Shown piece after piece: positions 27,201-36,775 of a DNA stretch of 64,000 bases. Positions within the stretch are counted from its first letter, which is position 1, and each line of letters opens with the position of its first letter. The notes under the pieces are model-generated. The model saw only the letters and a list, made by a program, of their open reading frames with translations, did not search any database and was not told the origin of the DNA. The DNA lies in NCBI RefSeq assembly GCF_003049705.1, contig NZ_PIRF01000003.1:124001-188000 (forward strand), in the 5' to 3' direction. A program made the position numbers and the translations under genes. The DNA is from Campylobacter concisus. GTDB taxonomy: Bacteria > Campylobacterota > Campylobacteria > Campylobacterales > Campylobacteraceae.

Positions 27201-28628
27201 TTATAAATTTTCGAAACTAATTGTAAATGTAATACTATTTTCATCTACGTTTCTAGCAAAGATTAGGGCGTTATTTTTGCTAGCGATAAGTTGGCTCATA
27301 TATAGACCAAGCCCACTGCCAGACTCTTTTGTGCTAAAGTGTGGCTCAAAGATAACCTTTAAAAACGAAGCCTTTATCGCTCCTGCATTATTTTGCACGC
27401 ATAAATTTTTACGATCATCTTTTATAAAAGTATAAATTTTTATTACTCTTGGCTTTACATAGCTTTGTTTAAATGCATCTTTTGCGTTATTTATAATATT
27501 TATTAAAATTTGGATTATTTCATTAAAATTTGCAAAAATCGTAAAATTTTCTCTTATATCGATCTCTATTTCGATTTGATATTTCTTAAGTGAGGCGTTT
27601 ATAATTTTTATAGTCTGATTTATCACTTCCTCTACGCTAAACTCCCTTTTTAAAGTATTTGGCTTAAAAAAGTTTTTAAAATCATCAACCGTTTCAGACA
27701 TAAAATTTATCTGCTTGCTAGTCTCTTCTATAAACTCATAAATTTTTGCTTCATCAAGCTTTTTTCGCTCCTGATAGAGTTCTAAATTTATTAAAGCTGA
27801 GCTGATTTGAGCTAAAGGCTGCTTCCACTGATGTGAGATATTGCCTATCATCTCGCCCATTGAGGCTAGGCGGCTTTGATGTATCATTAGCTGCTCGGTC
27901 TGTCTTTTGCTCTCTTCTCCGCGCCTATGCATCTTATAAACAAGTAGCAAAAATATCCCAAATACAAAGGCTATCGCGCTCATTATGATGACAACCTCTT
28001 TTAAATGGTAAGAAAAAATGGCACGTAGTGGGATTTTAAAAGATAGCATTGCCATCATCTCACTTGCTTCAGAAATTTTTCCATTTGAAATTTCATAACG
28101 ATCCAACATCTGTTTTGGAGCACTTTCGCTATTGTGACAGGCTAGGCAAGATGTATTTTGACTTCTTATAGGAAGTCCTACAAAAAATTGTGAGCCGTTT
28201 TCATCTTTTATAATCTTTGAAAACTCACTAAATTTATTCTCTTTAAAGCCTCTTAACACCTGCGCTTCAAATTCATTTGGTTCATGAGCTTTATTTAAAG
28301 GTGCCATGGCAACTAGTTTGTAGTCAAAGTCAAGATTGTATTTTTTCTTTTGGATATTATAAATTTCACGGCTTATATATGAAGATGAGAGCAATCTCTC
28401 GTCAAAAAAATCCTCTTTTATAATGCCATCACGCTTTAGCTGCTCTATTAGCGGACGCTGAACGCCCGCAATGTACTCTCTTACAGAATTTATACTCTCA
28501 AGCACATAATACGCCTCTTTTTTGGCATCTTTCATTGCAAGATTATTATAAAAATTTAAAACAAGTGCGGATATTAAGAGATAAACAAAGATAAAAACAC
28601 TAACGATTAGCTGAAATTTATATTTCAC
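27201..28628 (-). CDS. mccS: Membrane sensor histidine kinase with periplasmic CxxCH motif
   Basis: 475 residues. A transmembrane span at the N-terminus is followed by a ~190-residue periplasmic domain, a second span, then HisKA (NISHQWKQPLAQ with the phospho-accepting His) and HATPase domains (NNAKDAF, GSGLGLYMSQ). The periplasmic part contains SCLACHNSE at residues 160-168, a haem c attachment motif, in a domain resembling the Tll0287/DUF3365 class. It overlaps the response regulator gene by 11 bases and lies directly upstream of mccA, so control of sulfite respiration is likely. The symbol is by analogy. Confidence 0.85.
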   Translation of the reverse strand: MKYKFQLIVSVFIFVYLLISALVLNFYNNLAMKDAKKEAYYVLESINSVREYIAGVQRPLIEQLKRDGIIKEDFFDERLLSSSYISREIYNIQKKKYNLDFDYKLVAMAPLNKAHEPNEFEAQVLRGFKENKFSEFSKIIKDENGSQFFVGLPIRSQNTSCLACHNSESAPKQMLDRYEISNGKISEASEMMAMLSFKIPLRAIFSYHLKEVVIIMSAIAFVFGIFLLLVYKMHRRGEESKRQTEQLMIHQSRLASMGEMIGNISHQWKQPLAQISSALINLELYQERKKLDEAKIYEFIEETSKQINFMSETVDDFKNFFKPNTLKREFSVEEVINQTIKIINASLKKYQIEIEIDIRENFTIFANFNEIIQILINIINNAKDAFKQSYVKPRVIKIYTFIKDDRKNLCVQNNAGAIKASFLKVIFEPHFSTKESGSGLGLYMSQLIASKNNALIFARNVDENSITFTISFENL

Positions 28629-29307
28629 AAAGGTAACCTACACCGTATAAATTTTTAATCACATCTTTGCCAAGCTTCCTTCTAAGCTCTTTTACGATCG
28701 TCTTTATCGCCTCTTTGCTTGGCTGCTCATACTCCCAAATATAATCAAAAATTTGTTCATAAGTTATAGTTTGATTTTTGTTATTTAAAAAATACTCTAA
28801 AAGCCTACTTTCACTCTTGCTTAGATGAGAAATTTCACCATTTATATAAAGTACTTTTTTACCAAAATCGTATTCCAATTCATCATTTAGCCTAAGAGTC
28901 GGCTTGCGTCCAACAAGCTCTAAAGCAACGTCTTCTAGGGCTTTTATAAATGACTTTTTATCATATGGCTTTGCAAGATACCTTGTGATCTTTAGCTCAA
29001 CTGCTCTCCACAAATACTCTTGCTCTACGTGGCTTGATAAGATCACGATAGGAATTTTTTGATTTATAGTTCTTACTTTTTTAGCGATCTCTAGGCCATC
29101 GATATTTGGCACGCTTATATCAAGTACCAAAACATCATAAGCATCGCTCATCGCTAGCTCAAGTGCATCATAGCCATCTGTTACGCCATTTACTTCGGCA
29201 AAAAATAGTTCCAAAGAAGCACAAATATTTTTTAAAATCGCCTCTTCATCTTCAAGGCAAAGGACCTTTTTATTTGATAAAACGTCTAAAATATCATATT
29301 CTTGCAT
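28618..29307 (-). CDS. mccR: OmpR-family response regulator
   Basis: 229 residues. The receiver domain has the acidic CLEDEE pocket, phospho-acceptor Asp in VLVLDISVPN and the conserved Lys in YLAKPYDKK. The winged-helix DNA-binding domain (LSKSESRLLEYFL, KTIVKELRRKLG, IKNLYGVGYL) is complete. It is the first gene of a kinase-regulator pair placed immediately upstream of the sulfite reductase operon. Wolinella has a regulator named MccR in the equivalent locus, as far as I recall. Confidence 0.87.
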   Translation of the reverse strand: MQEYDILDVLSNKKVLCLEDEEAILKNICASLELFFAEVNGVTDGYDALELAMSDAYDVLVLDISVPNIDGLEIAKKVRTINQKIPIVILSSHVEQEYLWRAVELKITRYLAKPYDKKSFIKALEDVALELVGRKPTLRLNDELEYDFGKKVLYINGEISHLSKSESRLLEYFLNNKNQTITYEQIFDYIWEYEQPSKEAIKTIVKELRRKLGKDVIKNLYGVGYLCEI

Positions 29308-29498
29308 AGCTTCATCTCGCTTTTTGAGCAGATATTATCACTTGGTAGCTTAAAAAATAAGATTATCTAAAAAAAATTCATACCAATATAAAAGACATAT
29401 TACTTTTAAAAATTAAACTATAAATTTTTGTTGAAATGATTTGAAGTCTTGATTAAAATTTTTCTATGAGTACTATTTTTGGATTTTTCTAAAAATTT

Positions 29499-29533
29499 TA
29501 GCTATCGATCAATTTTAAAAAGAAAGATAGCTA
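29499..29533 (-). terminator. Putative terminator of pyrE
   Basis: Inverted repeat TAGCTATC / GATAGCTA (8 bp) with a 19-base loop, followed on the minus strand by AAAATTTTTAG. The rest of the 243-base gap between pyrE and the response regulator gene is AT-rich with nothing else I can identify. Confidence 0.45.
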
Positions 29534-29550
29534 TATTTATAGTATAAATT

Positions 29551-30162
29551 TTAGTTGCCTCTGCTTCCAGGTTTGATCGCTTTGCTTCCATTTTTACAAA
29601 GTGGGCAATGCTCAGGCTCATAAATTTCAAACTCAAAATTTCCTAAAGCAAAAAATGGCTTATCGCTTGGTAGTTTAGCATTTGGCTTAGCTTCATTGTC
29701 TAAATTTGCGACCTTACAAAAGCCGCGATTTGCAAGCGCTGCAAAGCCAACTACCTCGCCGCCAAGGCTCTCTATCACGTGCGCTGCTTCAAGTGCCGAG
29801 CCGCCAGTCGTGATGATATCCTCACAAACGATAAATTTCTCACCTTTTTTTACCTCAAATCCGCGCCTTAAGCTCATCACCCTATCAACGCGCTCTGTAA
29901 AGATAAAACGCTTCTTTGCTGCGCGAGCTAGCTCATAGCCAGCTAAAATTCCTCCAAGTGCAGGCGAGCAAACGCTATCAAATTTAATGCCAAATTTCTC
30001 TATCACACAGGCAAGCTCGTCAGCTAGCTTTCCAGCCAAAGCTGGGTCTTCAAGCACCTTTGCACTTTGGAGATAAAACTGCGAGTGATTACCGCTACTT
30101 AGCAAAAAATGTCCCTCTAAATATGCCCCAGCCTCTTTATAAATTTTCTCTAAATCCATCAT
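29551..30162 (-). CDS. pyrE: Orotate phosphoribosyltransferase
   Basis: Pyrimidine synthesis enzyme that makes OMP from orotate and PRPP. 203 residues. [16 protein letters not shown] at the N-terminus and the PRPP-binding loop [20 protein letters not shown] are intact. A C-terminal CPLCKNG adds a small CxxC group seen in some bacterial PyrE proteins. The gene opens with two ATGs in a row (30162 and 30159), either of which fits the AAGGA site upstream. Confidence 0.95.
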   Translation of the reverse strand: MMDLEKIYKEAGAYLEGHFLLSSGNHSQFYLQSAKVLEDPALAGKLADELACVIEKFGIKFDSVCSPALGGILAGYELARAAKKRFIFTERVDRVMSLRRGFEVKKGEKFIVCEDIITTGGSALEAAHVIESLGGEVVGFAALANRGFCKVANLDNEAKPNAKLPSDKPFFALGNFEFEIYEPEHCPLCKNGSKAIKPGSRGN

Positions 30163-30278
30163 TTTTTCCTTTTAAAATTTACTCAAAATCTTAACACAAG
30201 CCCACTTAAGCCACTCTTTTTAAAATTTAATAAGCCACACATTTGTATAATCTCTCAACACTCACAAAAAGGACGCTC

Positions 30279-31646
30279 ATGCTTATATTTAATCCTGTTG
30301 TTTTTAGCATTTTAGTGATGACGATACTTTGTCTATTGCGTTTTAACATCTTGCTTTCTATCCTTATCTCTGCTCTTGTTGCGGGAGTAATGTATAAGCA
30401 TGGATTTAGTGGATTTGAAAGTGGCATTGCAGGTGGGATAGATAGCCTCTTTACGGCCCTAAAAGAGACTACGCAAAGCCTTATAAGCGGTATGCAAGGC
30501 AATCTTGAAACATCGCTTAGTTATATTTTACTTGGTGCTTTAGCAGCCGCCATCGCAAATACAAATTTAACTGCTATCTTGATAAATGCTTTGAGTAAAT
30601 TCCTTAGCTCAAATAAAGTGATTTTTATACTAACTATTGCATTTATAGCGTGCTTATCTCAAAATTTAATCCCAGTTCACATAGCTTTTATACCTATTTT
30701 AATCCCGCCGCTTCTTGCTATTATGAACAAAATGGGGATAGATAGACGTGCCGTAGCTTGTGCTTTGACATTTGGTCTTCAAGCACCTTATGTAAGCCTT
30801 AGCGTTGGCTTTGGTCTGCTTTTTCACAATATCTTAAAAAAAGAGTTAGCAAATAACGGCATAACAACATCTATTTCTGATATCTCTTCTGTTATGTGGA
30901 TAGGTGGCGCTTCGATGCTTATTGGACTTATCCTTGCCATACTTTTTTACAGTAAAAAAAGAGTTTATAAAACTTCAAAATTTGAAAAAGAAGAGCTTGA
31001 TGAGATCGAGCGTGCAAAAAGCCTTGAGATGACTAAAAAGGAGTGGGCGGTTTTAGCTGGTGCAGTTGTGGCTTTTGGTGTGCAAATTTATACTGAGCTG
31101 CTACCTCTTGGCGCACTACTTGGACTTTTGGTTATGGTCGTTTTTGGCGGTATCGAATACAAAAAAGTAGATAAGATCATGGATAACGGCCTTGCTATGA
31201 TGGGATTTATCGCATTTATCATGCTAGTTGCTGCAGGTTATGGCACTATCTTAAGAGAGAGTGGCGGCATAGACGAGCTTGTAAAATACGCTAGCTTGGT
31301 ATCTGGCGGCAAGATAGGCGGAGCATTTTTGATGCTTCTTATTGGTTTACTTGTAACAATGGGTATAGGCACTAGCTTTGGTACGATCCCTATTTTAGCT
31401 TCTATCTACGTGCCACTATGCGTTAGCCTTGGTTTTGGCGTACCAGCCATTATCTTGTTAGTTGGCATAGCTGCAGCTCTAGGAGATGCTGGAAGTCCTG
31501 CAAGCGATAGCACACTTGGGCCAACAAGCGGTCTAAATGCTGATGGTGAACACAACCACATATATGATACTTGTGTACCTACATTTATATTTTTTAACAT
31601 ACCACTCATCATCGGTGGTATCGTTGGAGCTATGATACTTGGATAA
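30279..31646 (+). CDS. Na+/H+ antiporter family protein (NhaC-like)
   Basis: 455 residues with about eleven membrane spans. The C-terminal conserved block GDAGSPASDSTLGPTSGLN and the following hydrophobic run match the Na+/H+ antiporter family with an NhaC-type fold. It probably exchanges sodium or another cation or substrate for protons across the inner membrane. The frame is open from 30243, but the ATG at 30279 has AAGGAC seven bases upstream and begins directly with the first membrane span. Confidence 0.82.
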   Translation: MLIFNPVVFSILVMTILCLLRFNILLSILISALVAGVMYKHGFSGFESGIAGGIDSLFTALKETTQSLISGMQGNLETSLSYILLGALAAAIANTNLTAILINALSKFLSSNKVIFILTIAFIACLSQNLIPVHIAFIPILIPPLLAIMNKMGIDRRAVACALTFGLQAPYVSLSVGFGLLFHNILKKELANNGITTSISDISSVMWIGGASMLIGLILAILFYSKKRVYKTSKFEKEELDEIERAKSLEMTKKEWAVLAGAVVAFGVQIYTELLPLGALLGLLVMVVFGGIEYKKVDKIMDNGLAMMGFIAFIMLVAAGYGTILRESGGIDELVKYASLVSGGKIGGAFLMLLIGLLVTMGIGTSFGTIPILASIYVPLCVSLGFGVPAIILLVGIAAALGDAGSPASDSTLGPTSGLNADGEHNHIYDTCVPTFIFFNIPLIIGGIVGAMILG

Positions 31647-31679
31647 AATTTGGCGTAATTAACGCCAAATTTCTTTTTA
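31646..31679 (+). terminator. Rho-independent terminator of the antiporter gene
   Basis: Perfect 10-bp inverted repeat AAATTTGGCG / CGCCAAATTT with a 7-base loop, followed by CTTTTTATTTC. Strong. Confidence 0.85.
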
Positions 31680-31709
31680 TTTCTTCTACTTTTTATCAAT
31701 ATAAATTTT

Positions 31710-31725
31710 TGGAACATCTTTTGCT
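31710..31725 (+). promoter_or_regulatory. Sigma54 promoter of flgE
   Basis: TGGAACATCTTTTGCT, with the GG-N10-GC core and TTGCT -12 element of RpoN promoters. It lies 44 bases upstream of the hook gene. Campylobacter hook and rod genes are RpoN-dependent. Confidence 0.85.
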
Positions 31726-31768
31726 TTTTGAAAAATATAAAAATTTAAAATGCAAAAAGGATAAGTCA

Positions 31769-34243
31769 ATGATGAGATCACTTTGGTCTGGTGTTTCAGG
31801 CCTACAAGCCCACCAGATAGCCATGGACGTAGAAGGCAACAATATCGCAAACGTTAATACCTATGGTTATAAATACAATCGTGCAAATTTTGCTGATATA
31901 CTAAGCCAAACTCCAAGAGTCGCTACTGCTCCACAAGGTCAGCTAGGCGGTCAAAATGCTATGCAAATAGGTCTAGGAACGACTATAAACTCAACTACGA
32001 GAATTTTCTCACAAGGCACACTAACATCTACTGATAAGCAAACAGACCTTGCACTTCAAGGAAATGGTTTCTTTGTCGTATCTCCAGATGGTGGAACGAC
32101 AAGATACTATACAAGAAACGGCGACTTCGTCCGTGATAAGGCTGGTAACTTCGTAAACAATAGCGGTTATATCGTTCAAGGCTGGACAAGAGATGAAGAG
32201 ACTGGTACTATAGACTCAACAGGACCGATAAAAAATATCGTGATCAAAGAGGGTCTTACTACTCCAGCAAGAGCGACAACAGAAGTAAAGATAAAAGGCA
32301 ACCTTGACTCAGGCAATACCATCGACCAAAGAAGCACTCCTATTTATTCACTAGACTCGGTTGCTGGTGGACGTGACTATAACAATGACGGAATTTTAGA
32401 TCCAAACGAAGTCCACAACGAGAATGATGTAAATAACGATCAGTTTTATACGAACTCAAGAAAAGAACAAAGCCTAACAGAGCGTGGTGTAGATCTAGGT
32501 GTTACATTTGATGAGCTTGGAAATGGTCTTGCTTTAAGAGATGGACAAGGTATCTGGGTGAGCTATGCAAATGCTAAAACTGAAAAATTTGAAATAGGAA
32601 GTAAATCACCAAATAATGTTGGTTCACTTACTAATAATGGAACTGCAAAAAAATTAAATATAACATTAAATGGTGTAAATATAACCGGAGATGTAACAAA
32701 CATAAGCGATGTTGCAGCTGCTATCAACGCTCAGTATAATAAAACTGGCGTTAGAGCTGAAATTTCAGAAGGTAATAAACTAACACTTATAAATAGAAAT
32801 AACTCAGGTACTACAAAAGAGACAAAAAATATTCACTTAACTGTCAATACTGGTGATGAATTAGTAGCAGCAACGACAGCAATGGGAGTGGCAAATGGCG
32901 GTTTAAAAAATCGAGATATTATCACAGCTTATCAATATGTCTATACGAGCTCACAAACAACAGCAGTTCACGAATACAATGATGCGAAAGAAAGGCAAGT
33001 AACTACAACAGAAGATCTTCGTGCTGCTATGCAAAAAGATGCAAGGAGTTACGTTGACTACAATGGAGACGGTCAAATAAGAGTAAACTCAGCTGTACCT
33101 AATGCTATAAAAAAAGCAACAGAAGCTCATAATATAACTCCGGGTACTGGTGGAGCAGCTATAGCTGATACAACATGCCAAACAGCTTATAATAATGCTT
33201 ATAACGCTGCAACTGGTACTCCAGATGCAAAACACGCAGCTGGTATCGAAGCACTTAAAAAACTTGCTGATGATTTAAATGATGGCACAAAGATTACTGT
33301 AAATAAACTAGGTCAATTTCAACTAGAAAATCCATCAAATGAAGTAGCAGATCATGCACTTTATATGACAACAACTGGTCTTACAAAGCCAGCTCAAGGT
33401 ACAAATAATTCAGCTATAAATGAAAATGTTAGACTTACAACTATTATGAAAGCACTTGATGGCGCACTAAGCCCAGGCCAAGCTCTAAGAGCAAGTGGAA
33501 AGATGATGATGTCAAGCCACGGCTCAACGGCAGAAATTTTTGACTCACTTGGATCAAAACACACAGTTAGTATCAAATGGGCAAAAACTGGTACCACAAC
33601 AGATGGTGGAACTGAGTGGAGCATGGTTATACAAGTGCCAGAGCCAGCTAAAATAAACTACACAGGTGAAGGCCCAGATAACGTTATAACTGGAACAGCT
33701 AGATTTAACGCAAATGGCTCACTTGCAAGTTTCCACCCAGCAACGATAACATTTTCAGCTAACAACGGCTCACAAAGTGGCCAAAACATTAGCTTAAATT
33801 TTGGTCTGGGAACTGACTTTAACGGCTTAACAAGCTTTGATAAAGACTCATCAACTGAGTCAATCTCACAAGATGGCTACACAGGCGGCACTCTAAATGG
33901 CATAAAAATAGATGAGACTGGAACAATAATAGGCTCATTTTCAAATGGACAAAGCTTTGGCCTAGCCAAAGTAGCACTTGCTACCTTTACAAATAACGAA
34001 GGTCTTCAAAGCGAGGGCGGAAATGTCTTTTCACAAACCGCAAACTCAGGTGAAGCAGTCATCGGTGCAGCTGGTACAGGCGATAAGGGAACGATCGCAG
34101 CTTCAAAACTTGAAGCTAGTAACGTCGATCTAAGCCGTGCGCTAACAGATCTTATTGTCATCCAAAGAGGCTTTCAAGCAAACTCAAAAACGATCACAAC
34201 AAGTGATGAGATGCTAAACACACTTCTTCAACTAAAACAATAA
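31769..34243 (+). CDS. flgE: Flagellar hook protein FlgE (large form)
   Basis: 824 residues. The N-terminal MMRSLWSGVSGLQAHQIAMD and the NNIANVNTYGYKYNRANFADI rod/hook motif, together with the C-terminal LEASNVDLSRALTDLIVIQR heptad region, mark the axial protein family. The long central part (about residues 190-600) is low in conserved motifs and rich in Asn/Thr/Asp, as in the surface-exposed domain of Campylobacter hooks. Length matches the ~840-residue C. jejuni hook (Cj1729c). The start at 31769 has AAGGAT seven bases upstream. An in-frame ATG at 31709 lies in the promoter and is rejected. ruvC lies nearby, as in C. jejuni. Confidence 0.93.
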   Translation: MMRSLWSGVSGLQAHQIAMDVEGNNIANVNTYGYKYNRANFADILSQTPRVATAPQGQLGGQNAMQIGLGTTINSTTRIFSQGTLTSTDKQTDLALQGNGFFVVSPDGGTTRYYTRNGDFVRDKAGNFVNNSGYIVQGWTRDEETGTIDSTGPIKNIVIKEGLTTPARATTEVKIKGNLDSGNTIDQRSTPIYSLDSVAGGRDYNNDGILDPNEVHNENDVNNDQFYTNSRKEQSLTERGVDLGVTFDELGNGLALRDGQGIWVSYANAKTEKFEIGSKSPNNVGSLTNNGTAKKLNITLNGVNITGDVTNISDVAAAINAQYNKTGVRAEISEGNKLTLINRNNSGTTKETKNIHLTVNTGDELVAATTAMGVANGGLKNRDIITAYQYVYTSSQTTAVHEYNDAKERQVTTTEDLRAAMQKDARSYVDYNGDGQIRVNSAVPNAIKKATEAHNITPGTGGAAIADTTCQTAYNNAYNAATGTPDAKHAAGIEALKKLADDLNDGTKITVNKLGQFQLENPSNEVADHALYMTTTGLTKPAQGTNNSAINENVRLTTIMKALDGALSPGQALRASGKMMMSSHGSTAEIFDSLGSKHTVSIKWAKTGTTTDGGTEWSMVIQVPEPAKINYTGEGPDNVITGTARFNANGSLASFHPATITFSANNGSQSGQNISLNFGLGTDFNGLTSFDKDSSTESISQDGYTGGTLNGIKIDETGTIIGSFSNGQSFGLAKVALATFTNNEGLQSEGGNVFSQTANSGEAVIGAAGTGDKGTIAASKLEASNVDLSRALTDLIVIQRGFQANSKTITTSDEMLNTLLQLKQ

Positions 34244-34247
34244 TCAT

Positions 34248-34270
34248 AAAGGGGGCGCTCGCTCCCTTTT
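34248..34270 (+). terminator. Terminator of flgE
   Basis: AAAGGGGGC-GCTC-GCTCCCTTT: nine-pair stem (one G-T pair), ending in TTTT. Four bases after the flgE stop. Confidence 0.8.
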
Positions 34271-34335
34271 AAATTTACAAATAAAATCAGCCTTCTTTTT
34301 GTAAAATGCTAAAAAATTTCACAAAAAGAGAAAAT

Positions 34336-34965
34336 ATGCAAGTAACGCTTCTAAATCACACCCCACTAAATATCTGCTCTCACGCGATCCGCACATGCTG
34401 GCAAAGCTTTGAAAAAGGCGACAACGGCGGCGAAAAAGACGTCGAGCTGATAGACAGGGTGGGTAATAAATTTAAACACGCTTCAACACTAGAGCATCTT
34501 TACTACAACTTCTACATCCAAGGCATCTCGCGCGCACTACTTCAAGAGCTAGCCCGCCACCGCTTAGCGAGCCTAAGCGTCAAATCAACCCGCTACACGC
34601 TAAAAGAGCTAAAAAAAGAGGAGAAATTTGAAGTAGGGCAGTTTGAGCGTGCAGCTAAATTTATCGTGCTAACAAATGACGAAATGGTCGATAACGCGAG
34701 CATAAAAGCGCTTGAAAATTTACGTGAAATTTTAGCTTCAACCACAAAAAGCCTTGATATCGTTAAATACTGCCTACCAGAGTGCTATAAAACCGAGCTT
34801 ACATGGAGCATAAACGCTAGAAGCTTGCAAAATTTTATCTCTCTTAGAAGCTCAAAATCAGCCCTTTGGGAGATAAGAAATTTAGCAAATGCTATCTACG
34901 ACGCCTTGCCAAATGAGCATAAATTTATCTTTGAGAAGTGCTTGCCAGAGGATGAGCAAAACTAA
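34336..34965 (+). CDS. thyX: Flavin-dependent thymidylate synthase
   Basis: Makes dTMP from dUMP with methylene-THF and FADH2. 209 residues. The ThyX signature RHRLASLSVKSTRY is intact and is preceded by the STLEHLYYNFYI segment. No ThyA is seen here, and Campylobacter generally relies on ThyX. The frame is open ten codons upstream, but MQVTLLNHTPL is the family N-terminus, so I place the start at 34336. Confidence 0.93.
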   Translation: MQVTLLNHTPLNICSHAIRTCWQSFEKGDNGGEKDVELIDRVGNKFKHASTLEHLYYNFYIQGISRALLQELARHRLASLSVKSTRYTLKELKKEEKFEVGQFERAAKFIVLTNDEMVDNASIKALENLREILASTTKSLDIVKYCLPECYKTELTWSINARSLQNFISLRSSKSALWEIRNLANAIYDALPNEHKFIFEKCLPEDEQN

Positions 34966-35017
34966 CATTTATGTTAGTGTGATTTGTGATTTAGAAGTGA
35001 TGAAATGAGCGCTAAAT

Positions 35018-36124
35018 TTACTTTTGTAAAACGTAAAGAAGCTCGTCTACGTGGATGTTTCTGGCTTTTAAATTTCTGCTACCGCGGTAGGCGTTATACT
35101 TTTGGCGAAGTAGATGAACTTTGCCAATTTTATTTAGGTTTTGATCAAATTCATCTTGGTTGATAAAGCCCTCTGAGTTAAACGAAATGAGTACAAATTT
35201 TGCCTTTAAATTTGCTATGAGCTCAAAAAATGCCTCGCTTGCTGATGATTTTTTATTAAAAACTGATCTGTTCCAGTCCTTTGCGATGCCTGAAACTTTT
35301 GAAATTTTACTTGGTTCCTCGTAGCTTGCGATGAGATTTAGCATGAAGTAGTTTGAGCCGTATGGGTGCTGGTTATAGGGCGGATCAAGATAGACTAGAT
35401 CAAGACTACTAAGCTCTTTTGCCAGCAAATTTGCATCCTTTTGATAGACCTCAAATGGCACACTAAAATTTGAAAAAATTGGCTTAGTCAAATTTATATC
35501 AGAAGTGATCCTTGAGATGGCATTTTGCCCCCTGCCACCAAACTGACCGATACCATCTTTATTTTTATGAAAACCTTTAAAAATTCCACTTGTATTTGCA
35601 TGTACACTTGCATTATAAAGAAGTGGGGCTATGAAAAATTTTCTCATCTCAGCCGGCATTAGCTCATCTATGAGCCTTCTTGCAGTGTCGATGAAGATAG
35701 CATTTTTTCTTGTGTAAAAGACCCGCTCGCCAAAAGCGATATTTTCATCATCTTTTGGAGCGTAAAGTTTTGTTATAAAGCCTTCAGAAAGATTATCTTC
35801 TATCTCTTTTTCAAGTCTTTTTTGCCAGAAATTTATCTCATTTTTTAGTTCATTTGTGGCGTTTTGCAGGTAGCATGAGTTTGTGATGAAGCTGTAAAGC
35901 TCCAAGTCGTTTGCGACTAGAAATTCGCTATTTTGTTTTAAAAACCTAGCCACCACGCCGCTTCCGCTAAAGAGGTCGCAGCAGCTAAGCTTCTCTTTTT
36001 TAAGCTCGTCTTTTGCGTATTTTACGCCTCGCTCGATAAAGCCTAAAAGTGAGCGTTTGTTACCAAGATAGGTTAAAATTTGCTCTTTTAGATAGGCTTG
36101 ATTTTCTTGTTTTATTGGTTTCAA
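35018..36124 (-). CDS. D12-class N6-adenine DNA methyltransferase
   Basis: 368 residues. The start motif YLGNKRSLLGFIERG, SAM-binding CDLFSGSGVVARFL and catalytic LVYLDPPYNQ place it in the D12 (Dam/M.FokI-like) adenine methylase class. It starts at TTG two bases after the luxS stop. No restriction endonuclease gene adjoins it, so it looks like an orphan methylase. The recognition sequence cannot be predicted here. It converges with thyX across a 52-base gap. Confidence 0.85.
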   Translation of the reverse strand: MKPIKQENQAYLKEQILTYLGNKRSLLGFIERGVKYAKDELKKEKLSCCDLFSGSGVVARFLKQNSEFLVANDLELYSFITNSCYLQNATNELKNEINFWQKRLEKEIEDNLSEGFITKLYAPKDDENIAFGERVFYTRKNAIFIDTARRLIDELMPAEMRKFFIAPLLYNASVHANTSGIFKGFHKNKDGIGQFGGRGQNAISRITSDINLTKPIFSNFSVPFEVYQKDANLLAKELSSLDLVYLDPPYNQHPYGSNYFMLNLIASYEEPSKISKVSGIAKDWNRSVFNKKSSASEAFFELIANLKAKFVLISFNSEGFINQDEFDQNLNKIGKVHLLRQKYNAYRGSRNLKARNIHVDELLYVLQK

Positions 36125-36125
36125 A

Positions 36126-36641
36126 TCAGTGCTTTTTTAGTCCCATAGCATCAACATCAAGCTTGATCTCATCGTTATTTATGATGACTAGACCTTGTGC
36201 TAAAATTTTGCTTGCTATGGCGTGTGCCTCATCAAGTGAGTGCATCTTGTAAGTGCCGCATTGAAATTTATTTAGCTCTGGGATCTTATCTTGATCTTTG
36301 ACCTCTAGGATATCTTTCATCGAAGTAAGCCATGCCTTTTTTACAGCTTCTTCGCTAGGTGTGCCGATCACACTCATATAAAAGCCAGTTCTACAGCCCA
36401 TCGGCGAGATGTCGATGATCTCTACGCCGTTGCCGTTTAGATGGTTTCTCATAAAGCCAGCAAATAAATGTTCTAAAGTGTGAGTACCTTTCTCTGGTAA
36501 AATTTCTTCATTTGGCTTGCAAAATCTCAAGTCAAAAACGCTGATATCATCGCCTTTTGGGGTCTTCATACTTTTTGCTAGTCTTACTCCTGGGGCTTTC
36601 ATCTTCACATGATCTACACAAAAACTATCAAGTAATGGCAT
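36126..36641 (-). CDS. luxS: S-ribosylhomocysteine lyase
   Basis: Cleaves S-ribosylhomocysteine to homocysteine and DPD, the precursor of autoinducer 2. 171 residues. The iron-binding [10 protein letters not shown] motif and the active-site cysteine in MGCRTGFYM are intact. It is immediately upstream of the DNA methyltransferase gene, so the two are probably cotranscribed. Confidence 0.96.
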   Translation of the reverse strand: MPLLDSFCVDHVKMKAPGVRLAKSMKTPKGDDISVFDLRFCKPNEEILPEKGTHTLEHLFAGFMRNHLNGNGVEIIDISPMGCRTGFYMSVIGTPSEEAVKKAWLTSMKDILEVKDQDKIPELNKFQCGTYKMHSLDEAHAIASKILAQGLVIINNDEIKLDVDAMGLKKH

Positions 36642-36775
36642 ATCTTCTCCTTTAAATTTTTGGTAATTCTAGCGTAAAAAATGTTTAAAATTTAAAGGCT
36701 CATGCAAAATTTCACATAAGCCTTGTAATATCTGAATGTTTGTGGGTATTAAAATAATAAAAATTTTACTTACTA

